This document shows, piece by piece, positions 16,459 to 26,163 of a stretch of 64,000 bases of DNA. Below the pieces are notes generated by a model, which made no database searches, was not told the DNA's origin, and saw only the letters and a list, made by a program, of their open reading frames with translations. The first letter of the stretch is position 1. Every line of letters starts with the position of its first letter. A program made the position numbers and the translations under genes. The stretch is taken from assembly GCF_000384035.1 (NCBI RefSeq), contig NZ_KB913024.1:2608433-2672432 (forward strand), given 5' to 3'. The DNA is from Actinopolyspora mortivallis DSM 44261 (GTDB lineage: Bacteria; Actinomycetota; Actinomycetes; Mycobacteriales; Pseudonocardiaceae).

Positions 16459-17751
16459 TCACACGAAATCGCCGTCTTTGGACACGCACCGCTCATACCA
16501 GGTCACGGCTTGGGAGTCGGTGAGCGAAGCGACCCGGTCCAACACGACCCGCATCCGTTCGCCGTCGTCGGCGGCGTTCGACCACGCGAGCCGGTCCGGC
16601 GGATCCAACGAGTCGGGGGCGCCCTCGAGGAGGGCCTCCACCAGCTCCCGCAGCATCCTCCGCTGCCTCCGCTGCACCCGCAGCCGCCGCTCGTCCCGCA
16701 TCACGTAACGCAGCGCGACGGCCTTGAGCACGGCGACCTCGGCCCGCACCCGGTCGGGCACCACCAGCTCGGCCTCGTAACGCGTCAGCGGCCCCTGCCC
16801 GAACACGCCACGCGTGCCCCGCACCGCCGCCGTGACGAACCGGCCCACGAGCTCACTGGTCAACCCCTTGAGCGCCGCCTGCGCCCGGACCGAACCGTCG
16901 TAGTCGAGCACCTCGGCCAGGGCGGGCATCCCCGACAAGCCGGTGACCGCCTCCTCCAGCAGTCCGGCGGACAACATCCGCTGCCGCAGGAAGTTCCCGC
17001 TCGCGATCCGCAGGATCTCGTCCCGTTCCCCCTCGTCGCCCAGGGCGCGCAACGAGATCCGGCCGGCACGCACCCCGTCCTCCAGGTCGTGGACCGAATA
17101 GGCGACGTCGTCGGCCCAGTCCATCACCTGGGCCTCCAGGCACCGCCTCCCGGCAGGGACCCCCTGACGCACCCACTCGAAGACGGCGGAGTCCGCCCCG
17201 TAGACCCCGAACTTCCCGTCCCGGGAGGCGGACAGCGGCCAGGGGTACTTCAAGACCGCGTCCAGCGAGGCCCTGGTCAGGTTCAGTCCCCGCCCGAGTC
17301 CGTCCGAACCGAGCAGCTTGGGTTCCAGCCGGGTCAGGATGCGCAGCGTCTGCGCGTTGCCCTCGAAACCACCGCAGTCCACGGCCAGCTCGGCCAGAGC
17401 CCACTCCCCGTTGTGCCCGAACGGCGGATGCCCGATGTCGTGCGCCAACCCCGCCGTGTCCACCACGTCGGGGTCGGCACCGAGTTCGACCGCGATGCCC
17501 CGTCCGATCTGGGCGACCTCGAGCGAGTGGGTCAACCGGGTGCGCGGAACGTCCCCCTCCTCCGGACCGACCACCTGTGTCTTGCCCGCGAGACGACGCA
17601 GCGCCGCCGAGTGCAGCACCCGTGCCCGGTCCCGCGCGAAAGGGGAACGCGACGAATCCGAACCGTCGGCCACCTCGGTCCGCTTCGGGGGTTCGGCGAA
17701 CCACCGCTGCCGGTCGTACCCGGTGTAGCCGGGTGTGTCACCAGAGGACAT
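16459..17751 (-). CDS. dgt: deoxyguanosinetriphosphate triphosphohydrolase-like protein
   Basis: A 430-residue HD-domain enzyme that hydrolyses dNTPs to nucleosides and triphosphate. The HD metal motifs are RTRLTHSLEVAQIGRGI, AGLAHDIGHPPFGHNGE and MDWADDVAYSVHDLEDG. The first residues (GYTGYDRQRWFAEPPKR) match the actinobacterial form. In mycobacteria this gene is next to dnaG; here the ECF41, serpin and small hypothetical genes lie between. Confidence 0.95.
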   Translation of the reverse strand: MSSGDTPGYTGYDRQRWFAEPPKRTEVADGSDSSRSPFARDRARVLHSAALRRLAGKTQVVGPEEGDVPRTRLTHSLEVAQIGRGIAVELGADPDVVDTAGLAHDIGHPPFGHNGEWALAELAVDCGGFEGNAQTLRILTRLEPKLLGSDGLGRGLNLTRASLDAVLKYPWPLSASRDGKFGVYGADSAVFEWVRQGVPAGRRCLEAQVMDWADDVAYSVHDLEDGVRAGRISLRALGDEGERDEILRIASGNFLRQRMLSAGLLEEAVTGLSGMPALAEVLDYDGSVRAQAALKGLTSELVGRFVTAAVRGTRGVFGQGPLTRYEAELVVPDRVRAEVAVLKAVALRYVMRDERRLRVQRRQRRMLRELVEALLEGAPDSLDPPDRLAWSNAADDGERMRVVLDRVASLTDSQAVTWYERCVSKDGDFV

Positions 17752-17831
17752 CGCCCACAGCTTACGAAAAACCCCGACATCCTCCCGTGCTCGGCAACGG
17801 GTGTGCCGGGCCCGGGCGGGCGGGTACCGGC

Positions 17832-18488
17832 TCAGCCCAGACCGTGCCCGGCCACCCCGGCCGAGGCGTGGGTGAGACGGTAGAAGAGCATCGCCGCGGC
17901 CTCACGCAGGATGTAGTAGGTACGAACCTCCCCGGTGGGACCGCTGCGGGTCGGGGACACCGTCGCCCGCAGGCCGAGGTCCTCGGCCATCGTGCGGGAA
18001 CGCCAGGAGTGCCAGGGGTCGCTGACGATGAGGGCGGAGTTCCACGAGTTCTCCCGCGCGACCTCGGCCACGGCGCTGATGCTGCGGAGCGTGTCACTGC
18101 CCACCTCCGCCTCGGTGACGGCACCCGCGGGCACTCCGTGCTCCACCAACCACATCCGGCTCGCCTCGGCCTCGGTGTAGTTGTCACCGAGCTGTCCGCC
18201 ACCCACCGTCACGACGTGGCCCGCCCGCCCCTGCCGGTACAGCTCCAGGGCGTGTTCGAGCCGAGCCCGCAGCACCGGCGAGGGATCACCGTTGTACTGC
18301 GCCGCTCCCAACACCACGATCATGTCGGCGCTGCTCCGCTCGTCGACCTGGGCGACCTGCCATACCCGGAACACCGTGCCGCCCAGTACCAACAGCGCCA
18401 CCAACACCGCGCCGAGCACACTCCGCCGCAACCAACGGGCCACCCGCCGGGAGGCCGGAATCCGCGTGGAATCGGGGTGATCGCTCAC
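17832..18488 (-). CDS. YdcF/SanA-family (DUF218) membrane protein
   Basis: A 218-residue protein with one N-terminal membrane segment (about residues 25-45, SVLGAVLVALLVLGGTVF) and a DUF218 domain outside. Motifs are IVVLGAAQYNGDPSPVLRARLEHALELY, HVVTVGGGQLGDNYTEAEASRMWL and ALIVSDPWHSWRSRTMAEDLG. The family is linked to envelope or vancomycin-sensitivity phenotypes (SanA), but the substrate is unknown. GTG start at 18488. Confidence 0.88.
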   Translation of the reverse strand: MSDHPDSTRIPASRRVARWLRRSVLGAVLVALLVLGGTVFRVWQVAQVDERSSADMIVVLGAAQYNGDPSPVLRARLEHALELYRQGRAGHVVTVGGGQLGDNYTEAEASRMWLVEHGVPAGAVTEAEVGSDTLRSISAVAEVARENSWNSALIVSDPWHSWRSRTMAEDLGLRATVSPTRSGPTGEVRTYYILREAAAMLFYRLTHASAGVAGHGLG

Positions 18489-18545
18489 ACCGGCATCGTT
18501 GCAGATCCGTCGACACCTCCGGCGGGGTACCCGCCCCTCGGTCGA

Positions 18546-19931
18546 TCAGCAGCCCACCAACCGGGCCGCGAGGTAGGACTCCAGCTTGTCGACGGAGACC
18601 CGTTCCTGCTCCATCGTGTCCCGCTCGCGCACCGTCACGGCGTGGTCGGAGAGGGTGTCGAAGTCCACCGTCACACAGAACGGCGTCCCGATCTCGTCGT
18701 GCCTGCGGTAACGACGCCCGATGGCTCCGGCGTCGTCGAAGTCGATGTTCCAGTTGCGGCGCAGCGCCGCGGCCACGTCACGCGCCTTCGGGGACAGGTC
18801 GGAGTTGCGCGACAACGGCAGCACGGCCACCTTGATCGGCGCCAGTCTCCGGTCCAGCTTGAGCACGACCCGCTTGTCCACGCCCCCCTTGGCGTTGGGG
18901 GCCTCGTCCTCCCGGTACGCGTCGACCAGGAAGGCCATCATCGGACGGCCCAACCCGGCCGCCGGTTCGATCACGTAGGGGCGGTAGCGCGAGTTGCTCG
19001 ACTGGTCGAAGTAGGAGAGGTCCACCCCGGAGTGGTTGGAGTGGGTGGTCAGGTCGAAATCGGTACGGTTGGCGATACCCTCCAGCTCACCCCACTCGCT
19101 GCCGCTGAACCCGAAGCGGTACTCGATGTCCACGGTGCGCTTCGAGTAGTGCGACAGCTTCTCCTTCGGGTGCTCGTAGTGCCGCAGGTTGTCCGGGTTG
19201 ATACCCAGGTCGGTGTACCACTCGGTCCGGGTGGCGATCCAGTACTCGTGCCAGGACTCGTCCTCGCCCGGCTCCACGAAGAACTCCATCTCCATCTGCT
19301 CGAACTCACGGGTGCGGAAGATGAAGTTGCCCGGGGTGACCTCGTTGCGGAAGGACTTGCCGACCTGCCCTATCCCGAAGGGCGGTTTCTTCCGCGCGGT
19401 GGTCATCACGTTCAGGAAGTTGACGAAGATCCCCTGCGCGGTCTCCGGGCGGAGGTAGTGCAGCCCCTCCTCCGAGTCCACCGGCCCGAGAAAGGTCTTG
19501 AGCAGACCGTTGAACATCCTGGGCTCGGTGAACTGACCGCGCGTCCCACAGTTGGGGCAGGGAACCTCGGAGAGGTCGTTCTCGTCGACCTCCTTGCCGG
19601 TCCGCGCGGCGTAGTCCTCGGCGAGCTGGTCGGAACGGTGCCTGTGGTGACAGGCCGTGCACTCGACCAGTGGATCGACGAACTCCTGGACGTGGCCGGA
19701 TGCCTCCCAGACCTGCCTCGGCAGGATGACCGAGGAGTCCAGTCCGACGACGTCGTCGCGTCCCTGTACGACGCTGCGCCACCACTGGCGCTTGATGTTG
19801 TCCTTGAGCTCCACCCCGAGCGGCCCGTAGTCCCATGCCGACCGGGTACCGCCGTAAATCTCCCCGCTCGGGTAGACGAAGCCACGGCGCTTGCACAGGT
19901 TCACGATCGTTTCGATCTGGTCGGTGGGCAC
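18546..19931 (-). CDS. glyS: glycyl-tRNA synthetase (dimeric type)
   Basis: A class II synthetase of 461 residues that charges tRNA-Gly. Recognisable are the [15 protein letters not shown] start, the WRSVV region, a zinc-like pair (CTACHH and CPNCGTRGQ), motif 2 with [13 protein letters not shown] and [20 protein letters not shown], and motif 3 with GLGRPMMAF. The frame is open far upstream; the GTG at 19931 is chosen because GGAG lies 5 bases before it and the length then matches the family. It is divergent from smtB-zur, as in mycobacteria. Confidence 0.95.
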   Translation of the reverse strand: MPTDQIETIVNLCKRRGFVYPSGEIYGGTRSAWDYGPLGVELKDNIKRQWWRSVVQGRDDVVGLDSSVILPRQVWEASGHVQEFVDPLVECTACHHRHRSDQLAEDYAARTGKEVDENDLSEVPCPNCGTRGQFTEPRMFNGLLKTFLGPVDSEEGLHYLRPETAQGIFVNFLNVMTTARKKPPFGIGQVGKSFRNEVTPGNFIFRTREFEQMEMEFFVEPGEDESWHEYWIATRTEWYTDLGINPDNLRHYEHPKEKLSHYSKRTVDIEYRFGFSGSEWGELEGIANRTDFDLTTHSNHSGVDLSYFDQSSNSRYRPYVIEPAAGLGRPMMAFLVDAYREDEAPNAKGGVDKRVVLKLDRRLAPIKVAVLPLSRNSDLSPKARDVAAALRRNWNIDFDDAGAIGRRYRRHDEIGTPFCVTVDFDTLSDHAVTVRERDTMEQERVSVDKLESYLAARLVGC

Positions 19932-20265
19932 GTTCACTCCACGCTCGTCGCTGGTTGTTCGGGCTCTGGTCGGTGCTCTCGGCGACCCCGGAGAGGACGA
20001 GCCGACCAAGCTGGTACGGATTCTTGCCGGTGGGGTCCCCAGCGTACCCAGGTGGTCCGTGAGCCCACGCGCCCACCCGACCGGCGACGGTCCCTCACGT
20101 CCCGGAGGCGTCGTCGTCCCGTCCACAGGGACGTCGCCCCCGTGTCACGGCCCGTAGAATGGCCCCGTCGGCCCCGAGGCCTGCGCCACGAAAAGCCGAG
20201 AGGATGACACGGTCAAGGGACGGCGGCATCCGCGGCACCGTCCGGAACGAGTGGGTGATCACCGC
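19932..20265. other. glyS-smtB divergent intergenic region
   Basis: About 330 bases with promoters expected in both directions. A loose inverted repeat (GGTACG at 20012-20017, CGTACC at 20043-20048) is present. I see no convincing Zur box or SmtB 12-2-12 operator. Confidence 0.4.
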
Positions 20266-20700
20266 ATGGTCACGTCCCCGGAACATCTCATGAACAGCGA
20301 CGAGGGGCACCTTCACGAGCGGGCCGCCCCGGCGCCCCCCTGCGATCCGGCCACGCTCTCCGAGGCGGGCAACCTGCTGCGGGCCCTGGCCGCCCCGGTG
20401 CGGATCGCGATCGTGCTCCAGTTACGAAGGGCGGAACGCTGCGTCCACGACCTGGTCGACGCCCTGGGAGTGACCCAGCCCCTGATCAGTCAGCACCTTC
20501 GGGTGCTGAAGGACGCCGGAGTCGTGCACGGCAGGAGGAACGGTCGGGAGGTGGTCTACCGGCTGGTCGACGATCACTTGGCCCACATCGTCGTGGACGC
20601 CGTGGCGCACGCCGAGGAGGACGCACACCGCACCGAGGAGCCTCTCGACGAGCCGACACACGTCCCCGGAGAACACCGACAGGAGACGGAGACAGCGTGA
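20266..20700 (+). CDS. smtB: ArsR/SmtB-family zinc-responsive repressor
   Basis: A winged-helix repressor of about 144 residues. The core is LLRALAAPVRIAIVLQLRRAERCVHDLVDALGV, with recognition helix TQPLISQHLRVLKDAGVV. The C-terminal helix DDHLAHIVVDAVAHAEED supplies an Asp/His alpha-5 metal site. It overlaps zur by 4 bp, the arrangement of M. tuberculosis Rv2358-Rv2359, where excess zinc releases SmtB. The ATG at 20266 (MVTSPEH) is preferred over GTG 20251 because it resembles the start of the mycobacterial protein. Confidence 0.92.
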   Translation: MVTSPEHLMNSDEGHLHERAAPAPPCDPATLSEAGNLLRALAAPVRIAIVLQLRRAERCVHDLVDALGVTQPLISQHLRVLKDAGVVHGRRNGREVVYRLVDDHLAHIVVDAVAHAEEDAHRTEEPLDEPTHVPGEHRQETETA

Positions 20701-21116
20701 CCTCCAGCGAGCGTCCCGCGGCCGCGATCCCGGGCCTGCGGGCCACCAGACAGCGAGCGGCGGTATCGCGTCTGCTCAACGAGATAGACGACTTCCGTTC
20801 CGCGCAGGAGCTGCACGAGAAACTGCGGCACAGGGGGGAGGGCATCGGGCTGACCACGGTCTACCGGACCCTGCAGTCGCTCGCGGAGGCCGGAGAGGTC
20901 GACGTACTGCGCAGCGAGTCCGGGGAGGCCGTCTACCGCAAGTGCTCCGACCAGCACCATCATCACCTGGTCTGCAGACACTGCGGCCGGACCGTGGAGG
21001 TGGCCGACCCTCCCGTGGAGGACTGGGCCGAACGCATCGCCGCCGAACACGGGTTCTCCCAGGTCCACCACACCGTGGAGATCGTCGGGACCTGCGCGGA
21101 CTGCGGCGCGCGCTGA
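20697..21116 (+). CDS. zur: zinc uptake regulator (Fur family)
   Basis: A 139-residue Fur-family repressor. The DNA-binding part is TRQRAAVSRLLNEIDDFRSAQEL and IGLTTVYRTLQSLAEAGEV. The metal part carries the HHHHLVCRHCG motif and a second CADCG, giving the structural Cys4 zinc site. The GTG start lies within the smtB stop. Known mycobacterial Zur represses zinc import and alternative ribosomal proteins; none of those targets are in the window. Confidence 0.93.
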   Translation: MTSSERPAAAIPGLRATRQRAAVSRLLNEIDDFRSAQELHEKLRHRGEGIGLTTVYRTLQSLAEAGEVDVLRSESGEAVYRKCSDQHHHHLVCRHCGRTVEVADPPVEDWAERIAAEHGFSQVHHTVEIVGTCADCGAR

Positions 21117-21177
21117 GGCCCTCCCCCGAGGGCAGGGAGGAACCCTTCCCCGCCGACCTCCGTCCCCGCCGGGTGGC

Positions 21178-21627
21178 TCAGTCGGACTCCGGCGGCTCCT
21201 CCCCTCCCCCCGCCTCGAAGCGGGCCTCGAACTCCTCGCGCAACCGCGAGGCGGTGGACACGACCAGCATCAGCAGGGTACTCAGCGGAGCGGGGGCCAG
21301 TCCTTCGGCGGGGAAGGCGTAGCGGAGGGTGAGATCCGTGCCGCCGGTGGTGCGCACCGTCCCGAGTGTTCCGAACAGCCCCTCACCGGCACGTTCGGCC
21401 ACCCAGTGGGAGAGTTCCCCGGACTCGGGGAGGTCCCAGGCCAGCACACAGGTCAGGCTCAGCACCGTGAGCCCGTCGGCGAGCTGCATCGCCTGCACGG
21501 CGCAGGGGATCCCGGAGTGCAGAAAGCTCAACGCGCCGTCGTCGTCCACCCGGACCTCGTAGTAGCTCTCCAGGACCCGTTTGGCCGAGGTGAGCAGATC
21601 GGCGGTGGTCGCCGCTTCCCTGGACAT
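21178..21627 (-). CDS. YbjN/T3SS-chaperone-like protein
   Basis: A 149-residue soluble protein ([20 protein letters not shown]) with an alternating pattern, YYEVRVDDDGALSFLHSGIP and LTVLSLTCVLAWDLPE, characteristic of the YbjN peptide-binding chaperone-like fold. The start ATG shares a base with the TGA of uppS, so the genes are coupled. It matches the hypothetical gene found next to uppS in mycobacteria. The role is not established. Confidence 0.75.
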   Translation of the reverse strand: MSREAATTADLLTSAKRVLESYYEVRVDDDGALSFLHSGIPCAVQAMQLADGLTVLSLTCVLAWDLPESGELSHWVAERAGEGLFGTLGTVRTTGGTDLTLRYAFPAEGLAPAPLSTLLMLVVSTASRLREEFEARFEAGGGEEPPESD

Positions 21628-22469
21628 CAGTCGTCCCCCTGTTCCGACTCCCCGGCGGTGTGCTGCGCCGCCCGGTCCACCGCGCCTCCGAAACGCCGGT
21701 CCCGTCCGGCGTAGGCCAGACAGGCCTCCCAGAGGTGCCGCCGGTCCACGTCGGGGAACAACGTGTCCTGGAAGACCATCTCCGCGTAGGCGGACTGCCA
21801 GAGCATGAAGTTGGAGGTGCGACGTTCCCCGGAGGGGCGGATGAACAGGTCCACGTCCGGCATCTCCGGCTGGTAGAGGTGGCGAGCCACCGTACGCTGG
21901 TCGACCCGGTCCGGGTTTATGTGTCCCTGCGCGGCCAGCCTGGCGATCTCCCGCGCGGCGTCGCCGATCTCCGCGCGTCCACCGTAGTTGACGCACATCG
22001 TGAGGTTCATGACCTGGTTACCCGCGGTCCGCTCCTCGGCCGAACGCAGCTCGTTGACCACACTGCGCCACAGCTTGGGACGACGCCCCGCCCAGCGGAC
22101 CCGCACCCCCAGCTCGTCGAGCTCGTCCACCCGACGACGGATCACGTCCCGGTTGAAGCCCATCAGGAACTTGACCTCCTCCGGGCTGCGCTTCCAGTTC
22201 TCCGTGGAGAACGCGTACAGCGAGAGCCACCGCACCCCCAGCTCGATGGCGCCGCGGGCCAGTTCGAGCACCACGGCCTCGCCCCGCTTGTGCCCCTCGA
22301 CACGCGGCAGTCCCCGCTCGTTGGCCCACCTGCCGTTGCCGTCCATGACGACGGCCACGTGATGGGGAACCAGTTCCAGGGGCAGTTCCGGAGGTTTCGC
22401 ACCGGAGGGGTGCGGGTCGGGTGCTCGTACGTCCGAAGCTTCCCTGCCCCGCCCACGGCGTCGCAGCAT
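21627..22469 (-). CDS. uppS: polyprenyl diphosphate synthase (cis-prenyltransferase)
   Basis: An enzyme of 280 residues that extends isoprenyl diphosphate with cis units to make the lipid carrier for cell-wall synthesis. Signature motifs are [20 protein letters not shown] with the catalytic Asp, [16 protein letters not shown], and [20 protein letters not shown]. The frame is open to 22802, but the ATG at 22467-22469 has AAGGGAAG upstream and gives the family length. It sits upstream of the coupled YbjN-like gene and below the GNAT and recO genes. Confidence 0.94.
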   Translation of the reverse strand: MLRRRGRGREASDVRAPDPHPSGAKPPELPLELVPHHVAVVMDGNGRWANERGLPRVEGHKRGEAVVLELARGAIELGVRWLSLYAFSTENWKRSPEEVKFLMGFNRDVIRRRVDELDELGVRVRWAGRRPKLWRSVVNELRSAEERTAGNQVMNLTMCVNYGGRAEIGDAAREIARLAAQGHINPDRVDQRTVARHLYQPEMPDVDLFIRPSGERRTSNFMLWQSAYAEMVFQDTLFPDVDRRHLWEACLAYAGRDRRFGGAVDRAAQHTAGESEQGDD

Positions 22470-22537
22470 CGGGCTTCCCTTCGTGATCACTGAGCCGGTT
22501 CGACTACGGCGGCCCCATTCTCCCGGACGCGTGCCGT

Positions 22538-23155
22538 TCACCGGCCCAGCGGGCGGGCGAAACGGATCGCCGGACCGTCGTCCAAGGACAGCCTGGTCAT
22601 TCCCATCGCCCGATAGAAGGCGTGCGCCGAGGCGTTCGTGGCCCGCACGCCGAGCTGCACCCCGGGAGATCCCGCCTCGGCCAGTGCCTCGAACAGCACC
22701 CGCAGCAGTGCGGCGCCCACTCCCCTGCCGCGTGCTCCGGCGAGCACGTTGACGTGCAGGTGGGAGGGATAGGTCTCCGTGTCCGGAAGCAACATCGAAC
22801 ACGGCCGGTGCAGCAGTGAGCGCAGCTGGACGTCGGCGTCACCGGCACGGAGGAGGGACTCCCGCCGGGAGGGAGCGGGGTGGCTGCGCGCGAACCGTGG
22901 CGACCAGTGACGTCGCCAGTCGCGGAAGAACCCGACCGAGTCGCGGGCGGCCACCACGTAACCGAGCGGCTGTCCCGCGAGTTCGGCCACGAAACACAGC
23001 TCGGGTTGCAGCGCCAGGTAGGGGGAGGCGAACACGTGCGCCATCAGCTCGGGCTCGTTCAGGATGTTGCGCGCGTGTTCACCGGCATCGCCCGTGGCCA
23101 CGCAGATCCGACGCACGTCCACCTCGTCACCGGGGCGGAAACGACGAACCCTCAA
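22538..23155 (-). CDS. GNAT-family N-acetyltransferase
   Basis: A 205-residue acetyltransferase. It starts [19 protein letters not shown]. The acetyl-CoA loop is [31 protein letters not shown] and it ends [18 protein letters not shown]. The only sensible start is TTG at 23155, which overlaps the recO stop as TTGA, so translation is coupled. The frame is open further up without coding character. Substrate unknown; it resembles GNATs related to sugar or hexosamine modification. Confidence 0.82.
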   Translation of the reverse strand: MRVRRFRPGDEVDVRRICVATGDAGEHARNILNEPELMAHVFASPYLALQPELCFVAELAGQPLGYVVAARDSVGFFRDWRRHWSPRFARSHPAPSRRESLLRAGDADVQLRSLLHRPCSMLLPDTETYPSHLHVNVLAGARGRGVGAALLRVLFEALAEAGSPGVQLGVRATNASAHAFYRAMGMTRLSLDDGPAIRFARPLGR

Positions 23156-24036
23156 CGACGCCCCGAGGGACCGGCGGGGTGCTCCCCCCGGGAGGGCTCC
23201 AGTGTCCCGGCCCGTTCGCGGATCAGCTCGGGAACGGGATCCGGCCCCCCTTGCCCGGATCCGGCTTCGGGGGAATTCCCGGACGTTGCCTCCGTGCCGT
23301 GTGCCGTGGAACGCTCGACCAGCGGCAGGGAACGCAGCTGACGTTCCAGGTGCCACTGCAGGTGCGCCGCGACGAGACCGCTTCCCTCCCTGCGTACCGG
23401 GTCCTCGGAGATCTCGGCCTCGTCCCAGTCCCCGTCGAGCAGCGCCCGCATCAACGAGATCGTGGCCGAGGAGGGACGGCTCGCCCCGGCTGGGCGGCAC
23501 TGGCCACACACCGTGCCCCCCAACGGAACGCTGAAGGCGGTGTGCGGGCCCGAGAGGCCACAGCGTGCGCACTCCCCGAGAGCGGGGGACCATCCGGCGA
23601 AGGCCATGGCACGCAGCACGAAGGCGTCCAGCAGCAGGGAGGCGTCCCGCCGCCCGTCGGCCAGCGCCCGTAGCACCCCCACCACGAGCAAGTACATGCG
23701 CAGCACCGGCTCGCGTTCCTCGGCCACGATCCGGTCCGCCGTCTCCAGCACCGCGCAGGCCGTGGTGTAACGCCGGTAGTCGGCGACGATGCCCACGCCG
23801 AAGGCGTCCAGGGTCTGGACCTGGGTGACCACGTCGAGAGTGCGGCCGGTGTGCAGCTGCGTGTCCACGTGCGCGAAGGGTTCCAGACGGGCGCCGAACC
23901 TGGATCCCGTACGACGCACCCCCTTGGCCACGGCACGGACCTTGCCGTACCGCCGGGTCAACAGGGTGATGATCCGGTCCGCCTCACCGAGTTTGCCCAC
24001 CCGCAGCACGACACCGACATCCCGATACAGGCTCAC
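23152..24036 (-). CDS. recO: DNA repair protein RecO
   Basis: A 294-residue recombination mediator that loads RecA on SSB-coated DNA with RecR. It begins MSLYRDVGVVLRVGKLGEADRIITLLTRRYGKVRAVAKG, the OB-fold N-terminus. The zinc finger is CARCGLSGPHTAF and CGQC. The last roughly 50 residues are a low-complexity tail (GTEATSGNSPEAGSGQGGPD), longer than in many RecO proteins. Confidence 0.94.
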   Translation of the reverse strand: MSLYRDVGVVLRVGKLGEADRIITLLTRRYGKVRAVAKGVRRTGSRFGARLEPFAHVDTQLHTGRTLDVVTQVQTLDAFGVGIVADYRRYTTACAVLETADRIVAEEREPVLRMYLLVVGVLRALADGRRDASLLLDAFVLRAMAFAGWSPALGECARCGLSGPHTAFSVPLGGTVCGQCRPAGASRPSSATISLMRALLDGDWDEAEISEDPVRREGSGLVAAHLQWHLERQLRSLPLVERSTAHGTEATSGNSPEAGSGQGGPDPVPELIRERAGTLEPSRGEHPAGPSGRR

Positions 24037-24064
24037 CCCGCCATCCTCCCACCGGGTCGAGAGG

Positions 24065-24496
24065 TCAGACCGCCAACGTCGTGAAGGGTTCCACCGGCAG
24101 GTTGCGCAGCACCGTCCAGAGCAGCAGCCCTCCCCCCATCAGGGCCGCGGCCACCGTCCCGGCCACCCCCGATGGCCACAGTCGCCGCGCACGTCCCGTC
24201 TCGTAGCGCGCCCCGGCAACCAGCAGCGCCACCGTCGAGGGCAGCAGGACCAAGGCGGCGAAGGCGTTGTACTCCAGGGCACGGACGGGGTGTCCCCGCA
24301 ACAGCGCGGCGAGCATCCGCGTTCCCCCGCACATGGGGCCGTTCCAACCCAGCGCGGCGAACACACAGGGGAGGTCGAAAGGTGAGATCACCAACAACGC
24401 TCCGGCCGTTCCCAGTCCCAGGGCGAGCAGTGCCGTACGCCAGGCTCTGAACGGAGTCCGCGCGATCACGGTGCGCACCACCGACCTCCACGTCAC
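24065..24496 (-). CDS. DUF2752 membrane protein
   Basis: A 143-residue protein with three or four membrane helices. The conserved core is ISPFDLPCVFAALGWNGPMCGGTRMLAALLRGH, matching the DUF2752 pattern of a Pro-Cys segment followed by CGGTR. The GTG at 24496 has GAGGGGAG 6 bases upstream. The next gene, DUF4190, is divergent and about 155 bases away. Confidence 0.85.
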   Translation of the reverse strand: MTWRSVVRTVIARTPFRAWRTALLALGLGTAGALLVISPFDLPCVFAALGWNGPMCGGTRMLAALLRGHPVRALEYNAFAALVLLPSTVALLVAGARYETGRARRLWPSGVAGTVAAALMGGGLLLWTVLRNLPVEPFTTLAV

Positions 24497-24651
24497 GGTG
24501 GCTCCCCTCGGGAACCTCACACGGCTGCCCGGACGTCGAACCGTCGCCTGACGGAGCGCCCTCCCGATCGGTGATCCTATTACCGAAGACGGCACACAAC
24601 CACGGTGGCGGCATGATTGGATCCGCACGACGTCGTCGAAGGAGCCTGTAG

Positions 24652-25113
24652 ATGACCAACCCGTACGGGTCGGGACCGCACGACCAGCCGCCGAACAGCG
24701 GCGACTTCTCCCAACCGCACCAGTCCTCCTACACGGGAGGTTTCCAGTATCCCGGCTACCAACCGGGTCAGCAGTATCCCGGCAGCCAGAACATCTACAT
24801 CGGTTACGAGGGGGGACAGCTCCCACGCAACAACGGGTTGGCCATCACCTCGATGGTGCTGTCGCTGGTCGCGATCCCGTTCATGTGTGGTCTGTGGCCC
24901 GGTGGACTACTCGCGCTTCTTGGGGTGATCTTCGGTCACGTGGCCCAGTCGCAGATCAGCCGCGACGGCACCCGGGGCAGTGGGATGGCCACGGCGGGGC
25001 TCGTGATCGGTTACTGCCTGCTGGGCCTGTTCCTGCTGGGGGTCCTCTCCTTCCTCGCGTTCGGACTCGGCAGCCTGCCGTTCCTGGTCGGTACCGCCGG
25101 TACGAGCGTGTGA
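24652..25113 (+). CDS. DUF4190-domain membrane protein
   Basis: A 153-residue protein with a long Pro/Gln/Tyr/Gly-rich N-terminal tail (QPHQSSYTGGFQYPGYQPGQ) and two helices with the DUF4190 core (NGLAITSMVLSLVAIPF, GLLALLGVIFGHVAQSQISR, GMATAGLVIGYCLLGLF). AAGGAG precedes the ATG. Family members are small envelope proteins of unknown function; tails of this type are often disordered. Confidence 0.88.
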   Translation: MTNPYGSGPHDQPPNSGDFSQPHQSSYTGGFQYPGYQPGQQYPGSQNIYIGYEGGQLPRNNGLAITSMVLSLVAIPFMCGLWPGGLLALLGVIFGHVAQSQISRDGTRGSGMATAGLVIGYCLLGLFLLGVLSFLAFGLGSLPFLVGTAGTSV

Positions 25114-25230
25114 GGGAGCATCCCGGTCAGGAGCATCGGGGTATGCGGCGCGAGCCCCACTCCACCGACTCGGGAGTCCCACACCGGTTCGTCGCGGGAC
25201 GGGGCCTCGGGCCGTGCGAGCCACCGGAGT

Positions 25231-26139
25231 TCAGAAGCCGAGTTTGCGCAACTGCTTCGGATCCCGCTGCCACTCCTTCGCGATCTTGACCTGCAGGTCC
25301 AGGTATATCTTGCTGCCGAGCAGGGCCTGGATCTGCCTGCGGGACCGCTCCCCGACCTCCTTGAGCCGTTCCCCGTTCCTGCCGATCACGATGGCCTTCT
25401 GGCTGGAACGCTCCACGTGCAGGGAGACGTAGATGTCGACCAGGTTGTCGTAGCCCTGCCGGGGGGCCATCTCGTCGATGGTCACCGCCAGGGAGTGCGG
25501 CAGTTCGTCGCGGACCCCTTCCAGCGCGGCCTCCCGGACGAGCTCGGCCACCAGTGACTCCTCCGGCTGGTCGGTGATCTCTCCCTCCGGGTACAGCTGC
25601 GGGCCCTCCGGCACCTGACGCACCAGCAGGTCGGACAGCAGGTCGACCTGGAAACGGTCCACGGCGGAGACCGGGACTATCTCGGTGAAGTCCATGAGTT
25701 CCTGCATCGCCACCAGCTGTTCGGCGACACGCTTCTTGGCGACCAGGTCGGTCTTGGTCACGATCCCGATCACCGGAGTGCGGCGGGCGACCTTGGCCAG
25801 TTCCTGGGCGATGTGGCGGTCACCGGGGCCGATCTTCTGGTCGGCGGGCACGCAGAAACCGATGACGTCGACCTCCGACCACGTGGTGTGCACCAGATCG
25901 TTGAGTCGCTCCCCCAGCAGGGTCCGTGGCCGGTGCAGCCCGGGAGTGTCCACGATGATCAACTGCGCGTCGGGGCGGTGCACGATGCCGCGGATGGTGT
26001 GCCGGGTGGTCTGCGGCTTGCTGGAGGTGATGGCCACCTTGGTCCCGACGAGGGAGTTGGTCAGTGTCGACTTGCCCGCGTTCGGCCGTCCGACGAAGCA
26101 GGCGAACCCTGAACGGTGTGTTTCACTTGAGCTGGTCAC
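25231..26139 (-). CDS. era: GTPase Era
   Basis: A 302-residue GTPase that binds 16S rRNA near its 3' end and aids 30S maturation. The G motifs are FVGRPNAGKSTLTNS (G1), VDTPGLHRPR (G3) and VTKTDLV (G4). The KH domain includes KAIVIGRNGERLKEVGERSRRQI. It is convergent with the DUF4190 gene. In mycobacteria the Rv2365c-type gene and the CBS protein lie next to it; here a ClC channel and a MarR regulator are inserted. Confidence 0.96.
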   Translation of the reverse strand: MTSSSETHRSGFACFVGRPNAGKSTLTNSLVGTKVAITSSKPQTTRHTIRGIVHRPDAQLIIVDTPGLHRPRTLLGERLNDLVHTTWSEVDVIGFCVPADQKIGPGDRHIAQELAKVARRTPVIGIVTKTDLVAKKRVAEQLVAMQELMDFTEIVPVSAVDRFQVDLLSDLLVRQVPEGPQLYPEGEITDQPEESLVAELVREAALEGVRDELPHSLAVTIDEMAPRQGYDNLVDIYVSLHVERSSQKAIVIGRNGERLKEVGERSRRQIQALLGSKIYLDLQVKIAKEWQRDPKQLRKLGF

Positions 26140-26163
26140 GGCCCCATTGTCGCCGTAGGGGGC

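Noticed and set aside
17577..20207. An 876-codon plus-strand frame over dgt, ydcF and glyS
   Set aside because: Antisense shadow of three well-recognised genes, with low-complexity His/Arg/Pro composition.
19932..20265. A Zur or SmtB operator upstream of smtB-zur
   Set aside because: Only a loose 6-bp inverted repeat with a 25-nt gap is present, not a recognised zinc-regulator site.
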